Numbered from the stretch's first letter, positions 34,830 to 41,997 are shown. The stretch: DNA of 64,000 nucleotides from an uncultured Mycoplasmatota bacterium (GCA_900551455.1 URVV01000003.1:23561-87560), one strand, 5' to 3'. Notes: generated from the letters alone by a model not told the origin. Numbers and translations are program-made.

Positions 34830-35492
34830 ATGGGAAATGTAAATCAAAACGAAGAAGCTAAAATATTTGCTGAAAACCTTTCCTATTATATGAAATTGCA
34901 TAAAGTAGATCGCGTTATGCTAGCTAATGAGTTAGGATTTAAATATACTACTGTGTGTGATTGGTGTAATGGAAAAGTTGTTCCAAGAAAAAATAAAATA
35001 AAAGTATTAGCAAACTATTTTAGTATTTCTGAAAGTGATCTAACATGGAGAGATAATTTACTTACTGATAAAAACATTAATAAAAAAAGAGAGATTCTAG
35101 TATATAAAGATTTTCCTACTAAGTTATCATTTGATAAAGAATCTGAAAGTAATTATCTATGGGAAGAAATTGAACTACCAACTCTTTATGGTGATCCTAA
35201 TAATTACTTTGGATACATTATATTTGATGAAATTAATAACTATGGCAAGAAAGTATTTCCTGAAGATACAATTGTATTTAAGAAAAGTGATAGAATCACA
35301 AAGAAAAATACTTTCTATGTTATTAAAGCAAGTAAGGGAAAGCCTATGATTGCTTACTTAACAGAAAGTGATAATAGTTATATCTTTATGCCTATTATTG
35401 AATATAACAAAATTAAACCTATAGTATGCTCTAAAGATGAGTTAAATGTAAAAATCATTGGAGTATCAAAATACTTAACAAGAAATCTATAA
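34830..35492 (+). CDS. CI-like repressor: XRE domain plus S24-type C-domain
   Basis: A 220-residue regulator. Residues ~10-70 form an XRE helix-turn-helix (VDRVMLANELGFKYTTVCDW, VPRKNKIKVLANYFSISESD). Residues ~110-220 have the layout of an S24/LexA-like domain (WEEIELPTLYGDP, YGKKVFPEDTIVFKKSDRI, YVIKASKGKPMIAYL). The usual GDSM catalytic serine block is not evident; the matching place reads FGYIIFDEINNYGKK. It may therefore not self-cleave and could instead be inactivated by an anti-repressor, as in phage satellites. Probably keeps element 2 quiescent. Confidence 0.82.
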   Translation: MGNVNQNEEAKIFAENLSYYMKLHKVDRVMLANELGFKYTTVCDWCNGKVVPRKNKIKVLANYFSISESDLTWRDNLLTDKNINKKREILVYKDFPTKLSFDKESESNYLWEEIELPTLYGDPNNYFGYIIFDEINNYGKKVFPEDTIVFKKSDRITKKNTFYVIKASKGKPMIAYLTESDNSYIFMPIIEYNKIKPIVCSKDELNVKIIGVSKYLTRNL

Positions 35493-35533
35493 AAAAAGAC
35501 CTACTGCTCGAACAGTAAGTCTAATGGATAACC

Positions 35534-35557
35534 ACAAAAGTCTAGCAAACTTTAAAA
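35534..35557. repeat. Right arm of the 24-bp inverted repeat flanking the repressor gene
   Basis: Reverse-complement partner of 34635-34658 (one mismatch). A smaller hairpin with arms GAC-TACTG and CAGTA-GTC lies just upstream at about 35499-35516 and may terminate the repressor transcript. Confidence 0.75.
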
Positions 35558-35654
35558 CAACTCCTGAAAGGATCGTTATAATTGGCTTCCAAGTACATTA
35601 TATCACTTTTCAGGTACTTACACAATAAAAGTATGAAAGGAAAGTGATTTTATT

Positions 35655-36787
35655 ATGCCTGTTTATAAGTATAATAACCCTACTAAAGATGGTAGATGTT
35701 GGCTCTTTAGGGTTAACTATAAAGACTCATTAAACAATAATCGTAGATATACCAGCAAGAAATATGCTACTAAATTTGAAGCAAAGGAAGCCGAAAGAAA
35801 GTTCTTGAACGAATTAGATAATAACTCTAATGTCCCATCTAAAATGACTTTAGGCGATCTCTGGGATAAGTATCTTGAATTTCAATCTGATAAAGTTAGA
35901 ATAAATACTCGTAGGAGCTATATCTATACTCAAGAATCATTAAAAATACTATTTAATATTAAGTGTTCCGAGTTCAATATATCTCATTATGATAAATGGA
36001 AAGAATACATTGCTGGTATTGATACTATGAAGACTGTTACAAAAATGACAAACTCAAAGTATTAAAAGCATTTTTAAACTTTGGAGAGAAGCGATATGGT
36101 TATAACTTTCATCAAGTGCTATTAAATATGGAAAGATTTAAGAATCCTGATGAATTGGTTAAAGAAAAAGTTTATTATGATATCGCTGAATTTGATAAAT
36201 TTCTAGCTTCTGAAGATGAAGATAGGTATAGGATTCTATGGGAAACATTGTATTATTGTGGCTTAAGAATTGGAGAAGCTAGAGGCTTGCAATGGAAAGA
36301 TATTAATTGGGATAATAAAACCTTATGGATTAATAAACAAGTTCAGAGTTTAGATAATTACTCTTCTTCTTACTATGTATGTAATTTAAAAACTGCTTCA
36401 AGTAATAGAATATTAACTATGTGTGATGCTTTATATGAAGATCTTAAAAAGCATTATGACGAGGTTTCTAAATTTAAAAACTTTAAAGATGATTTCTTTA
36501 TATTTGGTAACGATAAAGGTCTTACTCCACTAACTTATAAACAAGCTCAATGAAGAAAAGGAGAAATAGCAAATAAGGCTGGTATTAAAGAAATAAGACT
36601 ACATGATTTTAGACATAGTTGTGCTTCTTTCTTGGTTAATAACGGAGCTCCTGTTACTATGGTTTCTAAATATCTTGGACATTCAAATTCAAGTGAAACT
36701 TTAAACACTTATTCTCACTTATTTAATACAACATCTTCTGAAGTAATTAATACAATCAATCGAGCTAGAAATAATGTTGAAAACTAG
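35655..36787 (+). pseudogene. int: Tyrosine recombinase (integrase) of element 2, disrupted
   Basis: Full-length phage-type integrase sequence broken twice. The N-terminal arm-binding part (MPVYKYNNPTKDGRCWLFRV) is in frame to about 36045. A single missing A in the run at 36041-36045 shifts the frame, after which DKLKVLKAFLNFGEKRYGYN continues. An in-frame TGA at 36551-36553 interrupts it, and the frame then resumes RKGEIANKAGIKEIRLHDFR to the stop at 36787. All catalytic residues are present (GLRIGEARG, HDFRHS, LGHSNSSETLNTYSH). Since TGA is a stop elsewhere in the window, this is inactivation and the element is probably immobile without help in trans. Confidence 0.9.
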
Positions 36788-36802
36788 CTCTTTTTTGTTA
36801 AT

Positions 36803-36827
36803 ATGGCTCTACAAATGGCTCCAGAAT
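36803..36827. repeat. Arm-type repeat behind the element 2 integrase
   Basis: ATGGCTCTACAAATGGCTCC and the next five bases form the same two-unit repeat as 27691 and 38606, 16 bases after the integrase stop. Confidence 0.55.
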
Positions 36828-36852
36828 ATAAAATCATTGTTTTTAATAAAAT

Positions 36853-36891
36853 AAAAAGACTTAGTTTACCCTTATTTTACTAAGCCTTTTT
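36853..36891. terminator. Terminator between integrase and the right-end cassette
   Basis: AAAAAG-A-CTTAGT (36853-36865) pairs with ACTAAG-C-CTTTTT (36879-36891) with one mismatch. It can stop transcription from either side. Confidence 0.65.
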
Positions 36892-36952
36892 TAATTTCTT
36901 ATTATATTTTTGTCCACACCCAACTTGGCATCTATGCCATTTTTAAAGTATT

Positions 36953-38023
36953 TTATGGTCCTATAAAATTTATTAGCTCAAAACCATTCTTTTTACCATT
37001 AATCATCATCTTTTCAAGATAGTCAATAAATCTCTTATAAAAATTAATAATATCATCTACATATGGTTGTACCAATTCATTACACTTACTATTTTCTGGT
37101 ATATTTCTGCTATCAACACGAGAATCTAAATATAAAACCCAGCTATAGTTTTCTTTAATGAAATCTAACTTTGGATTGTCATAATCATTTTTCAATAAAG
37201 TCATTATTTCCTTTAGCTCTTTAACCATCTCTTCTATGTTATCATACGTATAAAAATTGTTAGTTAAATACCATTCAAATTCATCTTTAGCATCACTTCT
37301 GTTTTTATTTTCAAGCAAATCAGAATTAAAATATTTTTTTAATAAAGGATATAAGAATGAATTTACATTCTCCTCTTCAATAGCAATTGCTTCAGCCCAC
37401 ATTTCTTCTACATTATCATTTGCATCTGTATTATCATTTACATTTATCACTCTAATTGGAAAAATGTTAAAATAAGAACTTCCACATCCACCCTCGATAA
37501 TTCTTATCAGACTATTTCCAGCTTCAATTACTTCAATATTTTTTTCAAACCAATTATTGTCAGACACTTGATGTGATAAGTTAAAATCCCAAGATGGTAA
37601 AGATCCATCATCTTCTAATTCTATATATTTCTTTGGTTCTGATAAATCAATGCTATCAAATATATAATCATGTTGTTGATTATTAATATGTATTCTAACT
37701 CTATATGGTTGTGCATTAAATTTAATTGATGTCATCAAATCATAATAAGATACATATTCGCCTATACTGAATAAATATGGATCAACAACTTTAATATTCT
37801 TTTCAAAGAATCTATCTTCAGTCATATTTAAATCCAAGTATGGGTCATATTCTTTATAAAAAGTTTCACTTGCAGTTGTTGGAGTAACATAGTAAGTATT
37901 ATATTTGGAGTTAAATTCAAAAAGCAATTCTCTATCTTTATCAACTGAAACTAAAACCTTATTTGGTTGTTTATTAGACTTTACTAATAGCATTAAATCG
38001 TAATAGGATATCATTTTTTCCAC
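36953..38023 (-). CDS. Unknown protein with internal repeat (right-end cassette, second gene)
   Basis: About 357 residues. The N-terminal ~140 residues hold two copies of a ~90-residue unit: SYYDLMLLVKSNKQPNKVLV and, later, SYYDLMTSIKFNAQPYRVRI, each ending in a WFEKNIEV or FFEKNIKV block. The rest is acidic and helical, with a Trp-rich stretch. GTG 38023 is preferred since AGGTGA lies five bases upstream. No enzyme motif recognised. It lies 17 bases after the 38041 gene, so the pair is one transcript. Position between integrase and attachment site is typical of cargo in phage satellites. Confidence 0.75.
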   Translation of the reverse strand: MEKMISYYDLMLLVKSNKQPNKVLVSVDKDRELLFEFNSKYNTYYVTPTTASETFYKEYDPYLDLNMTEDRFFEKNIKVVDPYLFSIGEYVSYYDLMTSIKFNAQPYRVRIHINNQQHDYIFDSIDLSEPKKYIELEDDGSLPSWDFNLSHQVSDNNWFEKNIEVIEAGNSLIRIIEGGCGSSYFNIFPIRVINVNDNTDANDNVEEMWAEAIAIEEENVNSFLYPLLKKYFNSDLLENKNRSDAKDEFEWYLTNNFYTYDNIEEMVKELKEIMTLLKNDYDNPKLDFIKENYSWVLYLDSRVDSRNIPENSKCNELVQPYVDDIINFYKRFIDYLEKMMINGKKNGFELINFIGP

Positions 38024-38040
38024 TTTAATCACCTCATATT

Positions 38041-38499
38041 TTATAAGAAGAAACAACTTCCTGAAAAATATTCTTTTTGTTTATCTATTGCTTTTCTTAA
38101 TTCTTCTATTTTTTTAACTAATTCCTTTTCTCTTTTATCTAAATCGTGTTCATCATCGCAAAACCAGTTAATCCATTCTTGTAAATTATTATTAATATCA
38201 TTATATAAATGCTCACAAAACTCTATCATATTCATATGAATGATTTCATAATTAGATTCATTAGGATCTAAAATATCATCTTCATCTGATTCAACAAATA
38301 AATGTACATTCCAAAAACTTACTACACAAATTACTCTCCATGGTTCTAAAAAGCCACGAACTACAAATGGCTTTGTGTTCTTTAATCCATCTATTGCTGA
38401 TTCTAACCAATCCATAGAAACATCTGTAAGGTAACTTAATTTATAAGATTCTTTCCCTAATTTAAAATCAGTCCATCCATTTTTAGGTTTACTCAACAT
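38041..38499 (-). CDS. Unknown protein (right-end cassette, first gene)
   Basis: A 152-residue acidic protein, starting MLSKPKNGWTDFKLGKESYK with SYLTDVSMDWLESAIDGLKN, then a beta-rich middle (FVVRGFLEPWRVICVVSFWN) and a coiled-coil tail (LDKREKELVKKIEELRKAID). The first half recalls small proteins of immunity-protein type found with toxins on mobile DNA, but I cannot name a family. It is first in a two-gene unit with 36953-38023. A toxin-antitoxin, immunity or anti-phage role is plausible and unproven. Confidence 0.72.
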   Translation of the reverse strand: MLSKPKNGWTDFKLGKESYKLSYLTDVSMDWLESAIDGLKNTKPFVVRGFLEPWRVICVVSFWNVHLFVESDEDDILDPNESNYEIIHMNMIEFCEHLYNDINNNLQEWINWFCDDEHDLDKREKELVKKIEELRKAIDKQKEYFSGSCFFL

Positions 38500-38605
38500 A
38501 ATATCACCAACCTATTACTATTATACCACGAATATTTACCTTTTTTTAGCCAACCGTACTATATACTTTAAAACAAATAAAATAATATAGCCAAATATTT
38601 AAATC

Positions 38606-38652
38606 AAAGTGGCTCCAGAATGGCGCCAGCCCCTATTTTGGGGCATTTTTTG
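38606..38652. repeat. Arm-type repeat and hairpin at right end of element 2
   Basis: 38606-38624 is identical to 27700-27718. Directly after it, GCCCC (38629-38633) pairs with GGGGC (38640-38644) followed by a T run, a plus-strand terminator. This lies about 75 bases inside attachment copy C. Apart from the repeats and hairpins listed, 38500-39041 holds no gene. Confidence 0.6.
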
Positions 38653-38664
38653 ATAAAAAGAAAA

Positions 38665-38701
38665 ACTCGCGTTTTCCCTTATATTACTTGGGTTTGCGAG
38701 T
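38665..38701 (-). terminator. Terminator supplied downstream of SEC-C copy C
   Basis: ACTCGC (38665-38670) pairs with GCGAGT (38696-38701). On the minus strand it directly follows the SEC-C stop and ends in a T run. The element thus seems to carry both a new 3' coding end and a terminator for the gene it enters. Confidence 0.65.
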
Positions 38702-38748
38702 TATTTACCACAACATTGTTTATATTTCTTGCCACTACCACAAGAACT
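38701..38748 (-). repeat. Attachment-site copy C (SEC-C tail)
   Basis: The minus strand encodes SSCGSGKKYKQCCGK-stop. 38701-38727 is identical to copy A at 20147-20173. The frame stays open upstream for only ~20 more Asn-rich codons, so the gene body is not here; the true 5' part should lie past the right end of element 3, outside the window. Border between element 2 and element 3. Confidence 0.8.
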
Positions 38749-38878
38749 ATTTTTTCTAGTATTTATAGTATTTATTATATTATCATAACTATTGTTATTT
38801 CTTTATTTACTAGACTAATAACAGTTTTTATTTATGGTATTATCGGTACTATTAGTATTATCTTTTTTTGTGATTTAC

Positions 38879-38905
38879 AAACAAATTACAAACATTGTTT
38901 GCATT
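38879..38905. repeat. Arm-like repeat at left end of element 3
   Basis: ACAAATTACAAACATTGTTT resembles ACAAATTGCACACATTGTTA at the left end of element 1 (20332), suggesting related end structures for elements 1 and 3. Confidence 0.4.
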
Positions 38906-39041
38906 TGCTTAATCACATTATATAATAACTAATAATAATAGTAAAATGTAGGAAATATAAATTTGCAGTTTAGACATAAAATAAAATGTGTCATCATTTA
39001 TCCAAATATAATTATACACTCTTTTCAAAGAAAAAACAATG

Positions 39042-40313
39042 TTACACCTCGTATTTGATTATTTTATTTATAATATCAGAGTTCATAACATTGTCAAAAA
39101 TAATAGTTGCTTCTTTTCTTGAATCATTGGTACTTGATATGTAATAGTTTTCAGTAGTTTCAACATTATTGTGTCCTAATATATCAGCAACATCTCGTAA
39201 TTCTGTTCCATTCTTTAATATCGTCGTAGCATAACTTCCTCTTAAATCGTAAAATCTACATTTTGTTATTCCTAATTCATTATGTATAATTTTAAAAGGA
39301 TAATTTATTAAATCAGTTCCAACATAAGTTCCATCTTCCTTAACAAAAACTAACTCAATTTTTTGGGAGTTTATATCACTTAAACTACTTTTAACAATTC
39401 TTTGTTCAATTTTTTTACCATACTCGTTTACAACATCCTCTATATGATAATAATTATAATTTAAACTGCTTATTTTTTTTATATAGTCTTGCCTTTTCTT
39501 AAAATTTATTAGAGCATTACATAAAGTTTCACTCATATATATTTTTCTTTTACCTTTGAAAGTTTTTGTTGTGCCTATATACCATCTACCTTTTATATCT
39601 TTTGGCTTATCATAGATACTATGTTTAACATCAATTGTTTTATTCTCAAAATCAATATCATCCCAAGTTAATGCAAATACTTCTCCTGTTCTCATACCGG
39701 TAAAACAAGATGTTAAAAAGGCACAAGTAAATGGACTATTATCTTTAAATCTTTCAAGTATTCTTTCTATTTCTTCCTTTGAATATAAATGCTTAATATC
39801 TTCTTCATATTTATCCATTTTTGGTAATCTTAATTGTATAGCAGGATCATATTTTATAAGACCATATTTAGTACAAGCATCACGAAAAGATCCTTTTACT
39901 ACTTTTAATATATTTTTAAAATATGATCTTGAAAAATCGTACTCCTCACATAAATTACTAATATATGTATTTAGTCCTACACTTGTTATAGTTGAAAGCT
40001 TATACATTCCAATTTTTGGCTTTATATATTTATTTATTAGTGATTTGTAAGATTGTATTGTATTATATTTAAGATTAACCTTACAATAATTTTCTAACCA
40101 ATAATCTAAATAATCACTATAAGATATATTACATTCCTTAAAAGGTACACCAGCTGTTTTATATTCATTATATGCTTTATTACCTGCCTCAATAGCTTCT
40201 GACTTAGTTCTAAATCCTGATTTGTTTATATATTTTCTTTTACCATTAACAGGTGCAATAGCAAACTGATATTGATATACCTTCCCTCTTTTCTGTATAT
40301 AGACATTACCCAT
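39042..40313 (-). CDS. int: Tyrosine recombinase of the integrative conjugative element
   Basis: A 423-residue integrase that should catalyse excision and insertion of element 3. It has an N-terminal arm-binding domain (YIQKRGKVYQYQFAIAPVNG), a SAM-like core-binding domain (YLDYWLENYCKVNLKYNTIQ) and a catalytic domain with TGMRTGEVFALTWDD (Arg), FYDLRGSYATTIL (box II) and LGHNNVETTENYY (His, Tyr). Box II reads Y-x-x-R-G instead of the usual H-x-x-R-H, which is unusual. It lies ~300 bases from attachment copy C and four bases after the excisionase, as in Tn916/Tn1549-like elements. Appears intact. Confidence 0.92.
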   Translation of the reverse strand: MGNVYIQKRGKVYQYQFAIAPVNGKRKYINKSGFRTKSEAIEAGNKAYNEYKTAGVPFKECNISYSDYLDYWLENYCKVNLKYNTIQSYKSLINKYIKPKIGMYKLSTITSVGLNTYISNLCEEYDFSRSYFKNILKVVKGSFRDACTKYGLIKYDPAIQLRLPKMDKYEEDIKHLYSKEEIERILERFKDNSPFTCAFLTSCFTGMRTGEVFALTWDDIDFENKTIDVKHSIYDKPKDIKGRWYIGTTKTFKGKRKIYMSETLCNALINFKKRQDYIKKISSLNYNYYHIEDVVNEYGKKIEQRIVKSSLSDINSQKIELVFVKEDGTYVGTDLINYPFKIIHNELGITKCRFYDLRGSYATTILKNGTELRDVADILGHNNVETTENYYISSTNDSRKEATIIFDNVMNSDIINKIIKYEV

Positions 40314-40316
40314 TTA

Positions 40317-40544
40317 TTACTTGATTTTTATAGATAAATCCAAATTATCAACATTTGATAAATTAGAAAAATCTTTTCCCTCATTTTCTTTTAAAAAGTT
40401 TTCTAATGAAGATTTTAAAACTTTAACACTACCCAACTTAATAGCTGGTAAGTATCCTTTTTCTATCAAACTATAAACATAATTAGGGCTAGTATGTAAT
40501 ATTTTTGCAACTTCTTTAACACTATAAATTAACATATTTTCCAT
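40317..40544 (-). CDS. xis: Excisionase (MerR/HTH_17 type)
   Basis: A 75-residue protein with LIYSVKEVAKILHTSPNYVY and LIEKGYLPAIKLGSVKVLKS, the helix-turn-helix plus wing of small excisionases, and a terminal LENFLKENEG. It sits directly upstream of the integrase gene on the same strand. It should bend DNA at the element ends and bias the integrase to excision. Confidence 0.88.
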   Translation of the reverse strand: MENMLIYSVKEVAKILHTSPNYVYSLIEKGYLPAIKLGSVKVLKSSLENFLKENEGKDFSNLSNVDNLDLSIKIK

Positions 40545-40545
40545 T

Positions 40546-40731
40546 TTAAGCTCCTTTAATTTTTCTTCTTATTTTTTTAATTTTAACTTTTAAATCTTTT
40601 TTAACATAAGGCATATCAAGTAATTTAGTTTCATTAATAATGTAATCTAATTGTTCCATCACTCCTTTTTTATCTTTACCATCTAAATCAAAGACATATT
40701 TTTTTATTACTATAACCTTATATCTTTCCAT
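40546..40731 (-). CDS. Small basic protein upstream of xis
   Basis: A 61-residue Lys-rich protein (MERYKVIVIKKYVFDLDGKD ... KVKIKKIRRKIKGA). Its start overlaps the end of the 40718 gene by 14 bases and it ends one base before xis, so it belongs to the xis-int transcript. No domain recognised; similar small genes occur at this place in Tn916-family elements. Confidence 0.6.
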   Translation of the reverse strand: MERYKVIVIKKYVFDLDGKDKKGVMEQLDYIINETKLLDMPYVKKDLKVKIKKIRRKIKGA

Positions 40732-40933
40732 TATTAACCTTTACTAACATTTCTTTATTATTTATTTCAATTACATAATAGTATTTAGTAATATTATTTA
40801 TATCTATATCCTTTAAATCAGAGTTAAATAACTCCCTTGCTTTATTCATAGCATCTTTCTTATTTTTAGCACTTACTACTATTTCATTTTCACTTACTTT
40901 TTTAAATTTTATATTATATTCTTTTTCTTTCAT
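40718..40933 (-). CDS. DpnD/PcfM-like small protein
   Basis: A 71-residue protein with the pattern of the DpnD/PcfM group: an antiparallel beta pair and a helix with KNKKDAMNKARELFNSDL. First gene of the small leftward operon ending in int; GAAAGGA lies upstream of the ATG. The function of the group is not known. Confidence 0.55.
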   Translation of the reverse strand: MKEKEYNIKFKKVSENEIVVSAKNKKDAMNKARELFNSDLKDIDINNITKYYYVIEINNKEMLVKVNNGKI

Positions 40934-41335
40934 TTTTTATTTTTCCTTTCTTATTTATGTATTAGAATTATACTCACTCCCCTAATACAGGGACTTAACA
41001 AACGACTAATTGCTAATTAGTTCCATAGGAATTTCACCTCTCTGTGGTTCTCACAGAGTTGAGCCCATTGATTGAGTCTGTGGCTACTCAAAAGTATCAT
41101 TATACTCATTACTTGTTATCGCAGTATTAAGAGCAACTTAATATTTATAGTCAAGTATTTACCGACAAGCGTACTTACTAATGTGCTAACCGTTTTCAGT
41201 TATAATGAGAATGTATTTGTTAAGTGATTAACCAAATTGTCAAAGATCAATTAGTTTCAAAAAAATGAAACAAGTGAGAAAGAATAATATTTACTCCTCT
41301 CACTTGTTTGGCACTTTATAAGCAAAAAGTTAAGT
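40934..41335. other. Structured non-coding region between sigma-like gene and xis operon
   Basis: About 400 bases without a gene. It contains several inverted repeats: CTAATT/AATTAG (41005-41019), CTCTGTG/CACAGAG with a five-base loop (41040-41058) and TTGAG/CTCAA (41059-41091). Promoter and regulatory RNA functions for the xis-int operon are likely, since transcripts entering from the right must cross it. It does not match a riboswitch class that I recognise. Confidence 0.45.
41268..41309 (-). terminator. Terminator of the sigma-like gene
   Basis: AAACAAGTGAGA (41268-41279) pairs with TCTCACTTGTTT (41298-41309); the minus-strand product is followed by a T run. Confidence 0.75.
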
Positions 41336-41812
41336 CTAAATTTTAATTTTTTTAGAAATTTTTTCAAGAGCTATATCAATAGAGTATTTTACTGCGACTT
41401 TTGAACAGTTTTCTTCACTAGCTATTTCCTCATAAGTTTTATTCTCAAAGAAGTATTTTTGTATTCTTCTTTTCTGAATATCATTTAATTTGTTTATAGC
41501 ACTTTTTAAGTCCTCACTTAATAATTTATACTCTACTTCATCTTCAACTGAAATAGAGGCATTTATTGACTTATGAAAGAGTGTTTCCTCATATACTTCA
41601 TTTCTTTCTATATATTTTTTGATTTTATGAATTTGTGAAATATCTTCAAGTTCAAATCTATCAAATGCTTCATATACTTTCTCTGATACTTCTACTCTAT
41701 GAATAATGTTTTTTGTATCCTTAAACTCTACTATATAAGTATTTGTTTCTTCATCAATATCCAATGTATATGGATTATATTTATCTTTATTTCTATTTAA
41801 ATGCTTTTGCAT
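41336..41812 (-). CDS. Sigma-70 region 4-like regulator of the ICE
   Basis: A 158-residue protein. The C-terminal part LNDIQKRRIQKYFFENKTYE ... IASEENCSKVAVKYSIDIAL is a sigma region 4-type helix-turn-helix, as in Tn916 ORF7-like proteins that control conjugation genes. The N-terminal half (YTLDIDEETNTYIVEFKDTK) is specific to mobile-element members. It is followed by its own terminator and the structured region before xis. Confidence 0.82.
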   Translation of the reverse strand: MQKHLNRNKDKYNPYTLDIDEETNTYIVEFKDTKNIIHRVEVSEKVYEAFDRFELEDISQIHKIKKYIERNEVYEETLFHKSINASISVEDEVEYKLLSEDLKSAINKLNDIQKRRIQKYFFENKTYEEIASEENCSKVAVKYSIDIALEKISKKIKI

Positions 41813-41838
41813 TTCTATCCTCCTATCAATTCAAATTT

Positions 41839-41997
41839 TTAAAATTCAAATTGATATGGAGGTCCACGAATAAAATTATTTGCTTTGATTAAACAAAAAA
41901 AGATGTCAAAAATATCCCATAAACGAATATCTTTGACATCCTCTTTTATTATAAAATCAATTTTTTTTACTACTATAATTTCATAGTATATCTTCAT
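41839..41997 (-). CDS. Possible small protein
   Basis: A 52-codon frame, MKIYYEIIVVKKIDFIIKED, then KDIRLWDIFDIFFCLIKANN and a hydrophobic end. GTGGTGGT lies just upstream. The coding sequence contains a strong internal hairpin around 41909-41942 (arms GATGTCAAA and TTTGACATC), so it could instead be a terminator region or a structured RNA. Kept with low confidence because similar short frames occur between sigma-like and HU-type genes in related elements. Confidence 0.35.
   Translation of the reverse strand: MKIYYEIIVVKKIDFIIKEDVKDIRLWDIFDIFFCLIKANNFIRGPPYQFEF

Noticed and set aside
34644..34901. Overlapping short frames on both strands before the repressor
   Set aside because: They run through the divergent promoter and operator region and lack ribosome sites and protein-like composition.
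36551..36553. TGA in the integrase as possible evidence for a TGA-Trp genetic code
   Set aside because: TGA ends chromosomal genes (13116, 13793) and the relaxase (60015) in tight ATGA overlaps, and the integrase also has a frameshift.
38620..38925. 101-codon plus-strand frame across attachment copy C
   Set aside because: It is the antisense of the SEC-C tail and terminators, with composition unlike protein.
40934..41335. A known riboswitch upstream of xis
   Set aside because: Hairpins are present, but no conserved core of a riboswitch class that I know could be found.
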